A DNA stretch of 64,000 nt, from positions 12,404,139 through 12,468,138 of the forward strand of contig CM063249.1 in assembly GCA_032158295.1 (NCBI GenBank), read 5' to 3'. The notes beneath the pieces are model-generated. The model did no database searches. It was not told where the DNA came from and worked only from the letters and a program-made list of their open reading frames with translations. This DNA is from Pycnopodia helianthoides. Taxonomy: Eukaryota; Echinodermata; Asteroidea; Forcipulatida; Asteriidae. Shown in pieces: positions 46,131 through 55,700 of this stretch. The translations under genes and the position numbers were made by a program. Within the stretch, counting starts at the first letter, position 1; the number at the start of each line of letters is the position of its first letter.

Positions 46131-47141
46131 TTATAGACCTAGACTAAGTGATACACTTAGTTGGTTTCTTACGGATTCCTTTACATACCCATCTTTTGAA
46201 TGGTCTGAAAGCCATCTACCATGCTTTTTAAACAGCCTGTCTGGGACTCCTACGGAAGCAGCAGCTGTGGCTCCACCTGATCTTAAACTGTGTAGACCAA
46301 ACTTTGTTGGATCAACACCAACATCTTTAAGTGCATCCTTGAAAATCTCTCTACACCTGGAATATGATAACTGGCCATTCCTTAACCTGTAAGCTTGAAT
46401 GGATTTAACATAAACAACGGGCCTCAATAAAAACTTTTCAGTGAACTCGGTAATTTGACCCAAGGCTATGTATTTGAGTACCATAGTTACAGGACATGAA
46501 GGTGAACCAATTTTTGCAATGTATACCCAGGATCCTTCTTTAAGCTGATCGGTTTTACTCTTGGTGAGAAAAATCCTGACGAATGACGGATGAAAATCTA
46601 AATCACACTCCCTGATGTTTATGAGTTCGTCATTTCTAAGAAAACCAGCGAAAGATAATAAACACATTGTGCAGAGACGAATGTTCATTAAATTATTGGA
46701 CGATCCAAACTTGGCTACAATTTTGCCCAGTATTTCTGTAGTTATCGGCTCCTTCTTACATACAGGTTTAGCAGCGATTCGCTTTAGCCCTTCCAAGGTT
46801 AAACGTAAGAATTTTTTATCGCAGGGATTTTCTGCAACCTTCGGATTACAATCGTGGTGCCACTTAATACTATAAAAAATACCTTCAATTCTAGAGAACG
46901 GAGCTTTATTCGTGAATTGTTCCATAAAGAACCTGGCTATATCTTCCGTATTAGCTGGAAGGGCAGCAACTTTATTTTCCGTGCACCAAGCTTGCCAAAC
47001 GGCAAAGCATCTCTCGTATTTAAGTACTGTATTGGATGCTCTCGATGCTTTCAAAACCCCTTGTAGTAAGTGCTTATAGCTGTTTTTTCTGTATAATATG
47101 AACAAATCAAATATAAACTTATTAAACTTTATAGACAACAA
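46131..47141 (-). CDS. Tyrosine recombinase of the YR retrotransposon
   Basis: 336 codons. N-terminal SAM-like DNA-binding half (NTVLKYERCFAVWQAWC, residues 37-53), then a catalytic half with R169 in FAGFLRNDEL, H284-x2-R287 in GLHSLRSGGAT, H308 in KKHGRWLS and the nucleophile Y319 in KDGYVKES. This is the complete R-H-x-x-R-H-Y set of phage-integrase-fold enzymes. It should integrate a circular DNA copy without the usual target duplication. It begins 185 bases after the RT stop. A possible acceptor (TTACTACAAG) near residue 28 means expression by splicing cannot be excluded. Confidence 0.93.
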   Translation of the reverse strand: MLSIKFNKFIFDLFILYRKNSYKHLLQGVLKASRASNTVLKYERCFAVWQAWCTENKVAALPANTEDIARFFMEQFTNKAPFSRIEGIFYSIKWHHDCNPKVAENPCDKKFLRLTLEGLKRIAAKPVCKKEPITTEILGKIVAKFGSSNNLMNIRLCTMCLLSFAGFLRNDELINIRECDLDFHPSFVRIFLTKSKTDQLKEGSWVYIAKIGSPSCPVTMVLKYIALGQITEFTEKFLLRPVVYVKSIQAYRLRNGQLSYSRCREIFKDALKDVGVDPTKFGLHSLRSGGATAAASVGVPDRLFKKHGRWLSDHSKDGYVKESVRNQLSVSLSLGL

Positions 47142-47325
47142 ACTTTGTGCCCACTACCTGAAAAATTAACCAACCGTCTTTTTCAAACACTTATTTTTCC
47201 CGAATCCGTGTCAAGCGACTACCAAGAGAGCTACCAAACGGAATTATCACTCTCATTATAAGCCATGCGGCATTATTGACCTCATCCAGCCCTTTTGGCG
47301 ATTTTGGTCGAGATGTCACAGTTTG

Positions 47326-49674
47326 TTAACCTTGAAGCATTAGGCACAAAACTGCACTCTTCATCTTGGAACAACCGAAGATAGATTCTGGATTTTTCCC
47401 ATGAATGAAAATGTTGTCAGATTCTCCAAACCTCAAGACTTGAGAGATAAGCCCTTTAAAAGGACTAGAATTTGAAAATAGCAAGGGCCAGAAAACTGCA
47501 GAAGGCCATTCAGGAAGCACTATTGTACCTCTAGCTTTGCACACTTGGATGTGATTCAAAACATCAGGAATTAAATGAATTGGTGGCACTAACCAATTAT
47601 TGTCACCACTCCAATCGACACTAAATGCATCCACATGACTGGAATTGGGACTCCAGTATCTTGAGTTGAAAACAGGTAATTTCGTGTTGTACTCGTTAGC
47701 AAATCTATCCACTGAATGTGGACCCCACATGCTATCTATAAATTGAAAAAATTCCTTGGACACACCCCAATCATCTAAATCGTCCTGTCTGCTTAAACAG
47801 TCTGCCTCTGTATTATCTGACCGAGGAATCCATTCCACTTTCAATTCTATTCTGCTATTGTTGCAGAATAAGTTGAGATCCAGACTTAATTCTTGTAATT
47901 CTGTGACCATACTACCTTTAGCTATTATTGCTACAACTCCTTTGTTATCAGTATGCAACTTTACCCTTTTTTCTCTAAGTACTGGAGCAAACGCTTTGAT
48001 TGCTAGGGATGCCCCTTTTAACTCACGCCAAGTGGAACTTTTGCCTCTCTGTTCTGGAGACCAATTCTGTTGAAATTCATTTTTCTCTGGCGAATCGATG
48101 ACCCATGCACCGCATCCTGAATTACTTGCATCGGTGTATACCATAACCTGGGGAACCGAATACTGAAACAATAAACGTTTATTCAATTTTGATAGTTGCG
48201 CTTTCCAGAAAAATAATTCCTCTATCGCTTTACTATCTCTCTGTAGGGAGAATTCATAATCCCAATGTTTTCTGTTAACAATCTCCATGTGCAAGTATCT
48301 TGACTTAAGCTGTGCTAAACACCCTACGACACATGAAAATGATATAATTTTACCAGTGATAGACGCCAGCTTTCTGGCAGTAACCTTGGGTAGTTTCTGT
48401 GTCAAGTACTGGATTGATAACAACGTATCTGAAACTCTTTGATCTAAGGCTCGAATGGACCCTTCTTTGGAATTCCACGTCAGCCCCAGCCAATCTAGTT
48501 GTTGCGTGGGTGACCATTCTGATTTTTTCTTATTAGGTACTAACCCAGCAGCAAGTAAGTCGGCCTTTACCGCCTTAGCAGTAGCTTCACATTGAAACCG
48601 AGTATCTTCTCTACCCCATCCATCATCTAGATACACAACAATATACATACCTCTACTTCTCCAAGAGGCCACCAAGGGTCTTAACATCTTAGTAAATATA
48701 TAAGGAGCTGAAGTTAAACCAAATGGCAAAACATTAAACGTATAGTATCTTGTTACACCCTCAATATTCCAAGCAAAACCTAAAAACTTGGTATGTTCTG
48801 AAAAAATATCAATATGATGATAACCAGAACGAAGGTCGAAGGAAAACATAAAATCTCCCTGTTTGAAGTATTTCAAGGCTACATTCCAGTCTTCAAACTT
48901 GATCTTGTCTTTCCATACAAACTGATTAACACATCTGAGATCAATAATTAACCTTTTCTTTCCGGAACTTTGCACTGATACGGTTAGGGGGTTTACAACA
49001 TAAGGCGGAGAATTAGACTCTGAGATGAGGTCCTTAGATTTTAGATCCGTTATTGCCTCCAACACAAATGTTGCATGTGCCAATGCAGAACGATTATTCT
49101 TTGAATACATGGTAGGGGGTGTGTTAATGAACGGGATTTTGTAACCTGTCCGAATGATCTCCAACACCTCGGGATACGCTTTAATGTTCTCCCAGAACTT
49201 CAAGGAGGCTTTCATACGTCCCCTGACAATGGGTTCTGCAGAACCTTGTTCATAATCAAAGTAATTATCTGAATAGAATTTTTCGTACCCTGTCTCTCCG
49301 TCTTTGTAAAGCAACTCGCTGCTTCTCGAAACTTTATCGGTGAGTTCACCGCTGACCAGTGTTGTCTTTAAATCCGGTTGACGACTGCACTCCGGTACAT
49401 CCTTGTCTCCAATGACCTGTTTTCCCACATCTAAAACAGATATCTGTGGGTTTTGGGCTTGATCCGTAGCTTGTACCCGTGTATGAGAAGCGAGATGACG
49501 GTCTATACTGCCCACTATAGCGACGAAAAAGACTATCAGGGTTAGCAGGTGACTCAGATGACTGTCTTCTGTTCTGCTGATACGGCTTTTGGCGTTGAAC
49601 GACCTTTGCCTTCTTTCGTTTTGCCATTGCCCGGGACTGAGCGGAGCGAATTCGCTTCTCATCTTCAGAATCAT
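47326..49674 (-). CDS. Reverse transcriptase-RNase H polyprotein of the YR retrotransposon
   Basis: 782-codon open frame. RT: the catalytic Asp in FMFSFDLRSGYHHIDI (D280), the LPFGLTSAP motif (316-324) and YLDD (348-351). RNase H follows: VYTDAS (D515), the Glu in WRELKGASLA (E551), HTDNKGVV (D576) and RSDNTEADCLSR. After RNase H, residues 655-733 (DRFANEYNTKLPVFNS, WLVPPIHLI, PEWPSAVFWPLL) match the DIRS-order segment sometimes described as methyltransferase-like, although an NPP-type motif is absent (VPP instead). The frame overlaps gag in +1. The first 100 codons include antisense-like gag overlap, and the true start is unknown (frameshift, reinitiation or splicing). Confidence 0.93.
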   Translation of the reverse strand: MILKMRSEFAPLSPGQWQNERRQRSFNAKSRISRTEDSHLSHLLTLIVFFVAIVGSIDRHLASHTRVQATDQAQNPQISVLDVGKQVIGDKDVPECSRQPDLKTTLVSGELTDKVSRSSELLYKDGETGYEKFYSDNYFDYEQGSAEPIVRGRMKASLKFWENIKAYPEVLEIIRTGYKIPFINTPPTMYSKNNRSALAHATFVLEAITDLKSKDLISESNSPPYVVNPLTVSVQSSGKKRLIIDLRCVNQFVWKDKIKFEDWNVALKYFKQGDFMFSFDLRSGYHHIDIFSEHTKFLGFAWNIEGVTRYYTFNVLPFGLTSAPYIFTKMLRPLVASWRSRGMYIVVYLDDGWGREDTRFQCEATAKAVKADLLAAGLVPNKKKSEWSPTQQLDWLGLTWNSKEGSIRALDQRVSDTLLSIQYLTQKLPKVTARKLASITGKIISFSCVVGCLAQLKSRYLHMEIVNRKHWDYEFSLQRDSKAIEELFFWKAQLSKLNKRLLFQYSVPQVMVYTDASNSGCGAWVIDSPEKNEFQQNWSPEQRGKSSTWRELKGASLAIKAFAPVLREKRVKLHTDNKGVVAIIAKGSMVTELQELSLDLNLFCNNSRIELKVEWIPRSDNTEADCLSRQDDLDDWGVSKEFFQFIDSMWGPHSVDRFANEYNTKLPVFNSRYWSPNSSHVDAFSVDWSGDNNWLVPPIHLIPDVLNHIQVCKARGTIVLPEWPSAVFWPLLFSNSSPFKGLISQVLRFGESDNIFIHGKNPESIFGCSKMKSAVLCLMLQG

Positions 49675-50466
49675 CAGCTAATTCATCACTTATATACTCA
49701 TCCACTGCGGCCCAACCTACAATGAAATCAAATGTTAATGTCGGTCCAAAACCAATTTTTTACCTTGACCTCAACAACCATGAATTTGATCATGCTTCAT
49801 GATGTGTAATGCCACACCTATTTAATTAAGGCAAAGGGAACTTAGGAATGTTCGCCCAATAAGGCCTATTGATATAATCCTTTTGTTGTGAACGACACAA
49901 TGAAAACAATAGCTGAGCTATGCACGAAACCGCACCTTTCTCTTATTTTCTTTAATTGAACTTTAAGGCAAGCAAAATTGCATCCTACTTTTTCAGTATT
50001 TTAAAGATTTTATTTATCTTATCGACCTTGTATTGTCAAATAAACACAAACCCGCTTCAGACTTGTCTGCAAGGCGTATCAACTTGTTTCTTTTTCGTAG
50101 ATCCTTAACTGCCTCTGATAGTTTCTCCTCTGCCGTTGTTGGTGAGCCCTCCTTCAGTAATTTCTTGGATGTTTCGAGGTTTTGAGCAATTTTTTCGTTG
50201 AACTCAAACTGTGTTCGGTTGCCTTTAAACCGAAATTGGACTTCGTTTGCACGTTTGAGCGACTGTACCTCTAGCAAGGCCTCCTCATTCTCGTGCTTGC
50301 GCTCTGCTATAACCTTATCAAACCTTGTTTGGAATCCTTGCAGGGCATCTGTTACCCCGGCCTTGACTATAGCTGAAACGTCACTGGCCGTTAAGGTTAA
50401 GGGAGGCTGATTGGATTGACCAAGTTGCCTTCCCAGGAGATGAGCCCCGGTATCGGAATCTGACAT
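49346..50466 (-). CDS. Gag-like protein of the YR retrotransposon (one intron)
   Basis: Exon 1 is 50466-50052 and exon 2 is 49716-49346, with a 335-bp intron between. ATG at 50466 (MSDSDTG). The open frame also extends upstream into A1, so an earlier ATG at 50541 is possible. Donor GCGG|GTTTGT and acceptor ATTGTAG|GT are both in phase 1; joining gives ADKSEAGWAAVDEY, continuous with SDELADDSEDEKR, a pattern I associate with gags of related elements. Exon 1 has a charged coiled-coil-like segment. Exon 2 has a basic stretch and one CCHC zinc knuckle, CFRCGKTGHWRQGC. It likely binds RNA. The gag end overlaps the RT frame by 329 bases. Confidence 0.78.
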
Positions 50467-50484
50467 TATAATTTGCGACCCGAG

Positions 50485-50625
50485 AAATAAATAAATGATA
50501 CGTCTGTCGTAGCTGCGCTGAAAACGATCAATGATAGGCACACCCTAACCGTGTGCACTCAACCTGTTACTCTTACGTAATATGCAAAACTTGCCACGCT
50601 TCTTGGCTAGCGTTAGAAAATGTAA
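50485..50625 (-). repeat. Split direct repeat A1 (left end)
   Basis: Identical over 141 bp to 45486-45626. Marks the element's left terminus. The gag open frame extends upstream into it, but the likely gag ATG is just inside, at 50466. Confidence 0.92.
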
Positions 50626-52642
50626 CTATTGTTGTAAGGTGTATCTTATCACAGTGTTATTTTACCAGGGGGAAACTTACTAAGAAAGTTTTTATCCAGG
50701 GGGCGGAAACTAAAGTGGCTATTAACCAAAGCAAAGTATGTTGAAGCATGGAGGTGGTTGAAATTATTCCCTCTCTACAGGCACAGGGGCATTACTTTTA
50801 AGTGGGGCCCCCAGTGGGAATGGGTTTGTCAGTGGTGGGGGTCATGCTTTTATTTTGGGAGGGGGTACGCTGCAGGGGCCACCATCCTCTTATATTCTTG
50901 GCATTACGTGGCCGCGGCAGTGATCCCGATCGTCACCGGAGCTTTTAAGGGGACATAGGTGGGGGCAAAAATCTTGAAAAAATCTTCGTTCGAACGAAAA
51001 TAATCTGCGTAAATAATCTTCGTTCGAACAAAAATATTAACAACCCGCAGCGATCGCACGTGCCTGCAGCCGCCGCGGACAAAAGCCAATCTCAAGGGCT
51101 CTCACTTCGTATAAGTAACACGGCTGTGATGATTTTGTCAGCGATGCTAGTGGCCAGAGAGTACAGGGCTACCACCAGAACAACTAAGCAAATAAGGGCT
51201 ATAACGTATTAAAACAAGCGAGACATATCCTGCCGAAATAATATGACTCATGAACTAAGTATGCTAGAGAGACGAAATTCTGCCTGCCATCTTCAACCGA
51301 AAATCATGGCATCTGACTATGAAAGCTCCGCAAAGGCATTACATGTTCAACGGGATTTTTGTACACAGAGCGCAAAAGAAAATCACCAAGTATACACAGT
51401 CAAAAACACCCTCACATCATTGCTGGATTTTGTACCATTGGAAAGCCCGTCGCAAGGGCTCTCTCTACACGTTGGTCTCGTGGCTGTGATGATTTTGTGA
51501 GCGATGCTTGTTGCCAGAGAGTAGGGCATGGCCTACTACCAAAACAACTAAGCAAATAAGGGCTACGTATTCAAACAAGCGAGAAATATCCTGCCGAATA
51601 ATGGCTGGAAATAAATTCTGAGTTAAGATTTCGGACCATAACTCATGAACAAATAAGGGCTATGTATTAAAACAAGCGAGAAATATCCTGCCGAAGTAGA
51701 AATGTTAGAGAGACGAAATTTGTACCTGGATCTGCCTTGCTATTAGTCTTGCGGCCACTTTCTGCCATCTTCAACTTAAAATCACAGGCAAATGGCAATT
51801 GACTATGAAAGCTCCGCAAAAGCATGTTCAATTGGATTTTTGTACACAGAGCTCTGTCCAAAAGAGAAACACCAAGTATGCACGGTCTCAACACACTTAT
51901 TTTATACTATCAGCAGCTCTCAGGTGCTCTTTAAGTATTTATGGTATTTCTTAAGTAGCCTATCCACAGCCTTTAAGGCTCGGCGCAATGGTCCGGTCGT
52001 TATTTGGGGTAAACCCCACTAAGTAGTGTGAGGAAAAAGAGCGTCTGTCACATGATTGTTTTATTTCAGACAGACTTGAGAGCCAAATAAAAAGGGGTCA
52101 GTGTGTAAATGTTGAACACTTGTGACCTGTTGGGGTTCTTGGCTTCCAACGTGATGACATAGGCTCTGAAAGAAATGGTCCTATTTTGCCCAGAGGTGTA
52201 CTTAGGTATTGATGCTCAGACGTTTGGAAACTTACACAAGTGTGGGGTGTTTTATTTGGAGGGCCGGGAGACGACTCGTCGGGCCTTGGGACAATCACAA
52301 CCCATGTCAATTTGGGCAGAGGGTAACATTAATATTGAGCCATTGGGAAATTTTCTCTTGAAAAGGCTGCGAGACTTCGAGGTACTTAAAAAAAAGTTTT
52401 TGAATATTTTAGCATTTTGCACTGTATTCTGTGGGAACGGTTTATTTAGTGAGGTGCACCCACAGTCATGTCATTATCTGTGGGTTAGGGGTAAATGTTG
52501 AGCGCCCTCTACTGTCTTTAATTCATTCAACATACTTGTTATTTGCTGTGAAAGGCCGTCGTGTGTTTATGCGATGCACACATGTTACTCCACCAAGTCG
52601 TGAAGTCGTTCCAAACCGGGTTGTATTTCGTTTATTTTCAGT
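50626..52642. other. Intergenic region between the retrotransposon and GLOD4
   Basis: Holds a short inverted motif at 50985-51025 (AATCTTCGTTCGAACGAAAA), the tandem duplication at 51122-51850, and GLOD4's upstream sequence. The 60 bases before the GLOD4 ATG end TTTATTTTCAG, a good 3' splice site, so a leader intron may exist. No additional gene recognised. Confidence 0.45.
51122..51850. repeat. Two-copy tandem duplication, units about 360 bp
   Basis: Copy 1 (from 51122) and copy 2 (from 51482) both start GGCTGTGATGATTTTGT, contain CAAATAAGGGCTA, ACAAGCGAGA and GACTATGAAAGCTCCGCAAA in the same order, and diverge modestly. Copy 2 contains a further internal partial duplication (51546-51597 against 51650-51697). 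Confidence 0.75.
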
Positions 52643-52732
52643 ATGACATCTCGCAGGGCACTACACTTCGTCTTCAAAGTTGGAGATCGAACGAAAACTG
52701 CTGAGTTTTACAGAGATGTGCTTGGTATGCAG
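52643..52732 (+). CDS. GLOD4: GLOD4 exon 1
   Basis: ATG at 52643; 30 codons, [16 protein letters not shown] through RDVLGMQ, then a GTAAAC donor. Phase 0. An acceptor-like TTTTCAG ends one base before the ATG, hinting at a 5' UTR intron. Confidence 0.93.
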
Positions 52733-55700
52733 GTAAACTCATGAATTTGCAATCCACGAAATCATAAAATGTCACGTAACTTATGTCAGGTGACTATGTT
52801 TATGCATTGCATTGTATTTGTAGTTTTTGCCGTGTCACGATCTGTGTTACCGGTACTCTATTCCTACCTCCATGATACTACAGTACAGGGTACAGTGTAA
52901 AAGTACTAGTAATAATAGTAGTGGTAGGTAGTGTTAGCCCACTTTCCTAGGCCCCTTCCCGTTTGTAGACCAGACTTTTCGGATCAGCTGGTAAAACGTG
53001 GCAGTCTTACAAAGGGGTCAAGGCAAACTTGCCAATTTGGAGTTACATGCAAATTTAAGTTCTCCAATTTAGTGGAAAATTGTTTAATAATGTAGTTTTA
53101 TTTTTAGTGACTTTTTTGTTCTTAATCAAATCTATGTACTGTACAATCAAATCTATGTACTGTGCTTACTCATTTGAACCATGTGATATTTGAACTTGCT
53201 TTTTGAACATGTTGAACGAGCGGGTTTGAAATAATTTACTTTTTTACATCGTTACAAAAGCTTACATTCAAATTGTCTTTACAATACTGAGATACTGAAT
53301 CAACTCACTTAGAAACACAGATTTTTTCATGGATACACAGAATTCAATTAACGATAAACTTGGTATTCTGGGAAAGGTTATCTCATAAACAAGTTAAAGA
53401 AACAAGATGATACTTTGAAAACTAGTTGATCAAAGATAATGATACTGTTGTGAATTCGTTCGCGGGAGACTTGAGAACCGGAAATAAGTTAACACGGACA
53501 GAATCACAGTGTGGAATCAACTATTTATTATCGGACGGTCAGGTCCGACTACTTCAGTATCCGAGCAAGAACTCATATGTTTTATGTTCCACAGCCTTTT
53601 ATATTAACACAACATGTTTTTACTAGGAATAGAGAACATAACATTCGATCCAGAACAATTACGCTAAAATCCATTAATTAATATGGTAGCGTTTTAGCAT
53701 GTAGCGTGGCAGACAACTTGACGCACTACCCCGAAGAGGGCGCTAGCGCAAAAGGTGCAGGTGCTCGATATAAACAAGACTTCTTTATATCGCGCACACG
53801 TATTAATAATCACGTAGCAGGTGCGGTGCGCTGCACGCGCCAGCCTATATCGCTGCATATCTATTGCCAATTATTGGTGATCAATAGCTGATAAATCTAT
53901 AATCTATTCTTATATAACTATATTTAATTTCACAACAATACTAAGACTAATTCAAAATAAAGCGTCCTGAAAACTAAGAAAAAAAGATTTAGCCTAAAGT
54001 ACACATATAAGAGTTTTCGAAGGAACATTACAGAATTGGTAAGAAAAAAACTTGTAAAACTTACACGGTCTAATGATGATGATAGTAGAAAACATCCCTT
54101 GACAAATTTCTGTCTGAAATGCCATATTTGATGAGAAATGAATAAACTAATTTTCCGATTTGAGTTTATTGCTCAGTGAGTGTTTTATTCATTTGTTGAA
54201 TCTATATGATTTCATACAAATGTGTAATCAGTTTTTCACTATTTTCTTGTGACCAAGATGGCCGATCGATCTCAAACTTCTACAGGTTTGTCAGTTTATG
54301 TATGTGGTGGATTACATAAAGTGCTTACACTGCCAGCAACTGTTTTGCTGTGAGGGACATGTCTTTTCAGTTGGGGGGGGGGGGGAGGTCGAAGGGGTTG
54401 CCCGGTTTTTGTAAATGTTTGGGGAGGGGGGACAATCAATTTCTAAAATACAATTTTACGACCACGAATTCAACTGCGTGTGGTTGTAAATTGTGGTTTC
54501 TTAACAGTTTGGTTAAACTTATGTATCTCCAAAGACATGATGATAGGGTAAATGTACCAGTTTTCTTTTGTTTGCAGTTTTTGCGGCATGAAGAATTTGA
54601 AGAGGGATGTAAAGCAACATGTAATGGGTAAGTAGAGCATGATTTCATTGATCTTGATGATCAATGGTCATTCTAAACAACTTTTGTTTAGCTATGGTTA
54701 GATTTCCCGTGGCATGTCCAGTTATGTACAAAACTAAAGAGAGTCATAGTTGGGGTGGTGGGTAGGTTAAGAGACCTAACAATTTTCAATTGTTTCCCAA
54801 CGATATTATTTATTTATTTATTTACTGCACGAGGGCGCTTTCATTGTCAAATTTCCTTGCATCCCAACTACAGTTTTAAATAAGGGAATAAAAGAGTAGG
54901 CGACGAGGTCTTAACCGGCCGTTTAAAACCGGCAGGGTCTGGCCGTGCGATAAAGGACTGAGCCAAAGGCTAGGTCCAGTATCGCATAGCCAGCGCCCTG
55001 CAAGGTTTTAAACGGCCGGTTACGACCAAGTCACTACTCTTTTGATTCTCCATTCATAAATGCCCTTTTTGTTAAACAGGCGTAATATTGTGGGAAATTT
55101 GAAAACTTTCTGTTAACTTCCATATCCTGTCACGTCCTCGGGCCCCAATTTGTGAAGAATATCACATGCCACGCTCAATGGTTGTGCATAGGTTAGGTTC
55201 TAAAGCTGGATAGGTCTAAGCTGGATAGACCTAAAGCTGGAAGACCTAAGCTGGATAGGACCTAAAGCTGATAGGACCTAAAGCTGATAGACCTAAAGCT
55301 GATAGGTTCTAAAGCTGGATAGGTCCTAAAGCTGGATAGGTCCCAAAGCTGGATAGGTCCTAAAGCTGGATAGGACCTTAAGCTGGATAGGACCTAAAGC
55401 TGGATAGGTCCTAAAGCTGGATAGGACCTAAAGCTGGATAGGTCCTAAGCTGTAAGTCCTAAAGCTGGATAGGTCCTAAAGCTGGATAGGTCCTAAAGCT
55501 GTATAGTCCTAAAGCTGGATAGGACCTAAAGCTGGATAGGACCTGAAGCTGGATAGGACCTAAGCTGGATAGACATAACGTGGATAGACCTAAAGCTGGA
55601 TAGGACCTGAAGCTGGATAGGACCTAAAGCTGGATAGGTCCTATGTGCAGTGTAATACATGAGAGAACCCAGTACAACCTAAGAGAAGGGGCTTGCCCAA

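Larger units (their letters stand above)
45107..50625 (-). mobile_element. Tyrosine-recombinase retrotransposon (DIRS order, Ngaro/PAT-like), apparently intact
   Basis: A 5.5-kb element on the minus strand. Order from its left end: repeat A1 (50625-50485), gag (50466-49346, spliced), RT-RNase H (49674-47326), tyrosine recombinase (47141-46131), B1 (45765-45627), A2 (45626-45486), B2 (45245-45107). The A pair (141 bp) and the B pair (139 bp) are each identical. This A1...B1-A2...B2 layout is the split direct repeat arrangement of Ngaro and PAT elements, as opposed to the inverted ends of DIRS1. No integrase or aspartic protease domain is recognised. Open frames and identical repeats suggest a recent insertion. 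It lies between ESS2 and GLOD4. Confidence 0.92.

Noticed and set aside
47756..48073. Plus-strand frame opposite the RT gene
   Set aside because: Antisense shadow of RNase H coding sequence.
55196..55645. Regular short repeats considered as a CRISPR array
   Set aside because: No unique spacers; it is a contiguous 17-bp minisatellite in a metazoan intron. The 23-bp array at 33183-33391 was rejected for the same reason.
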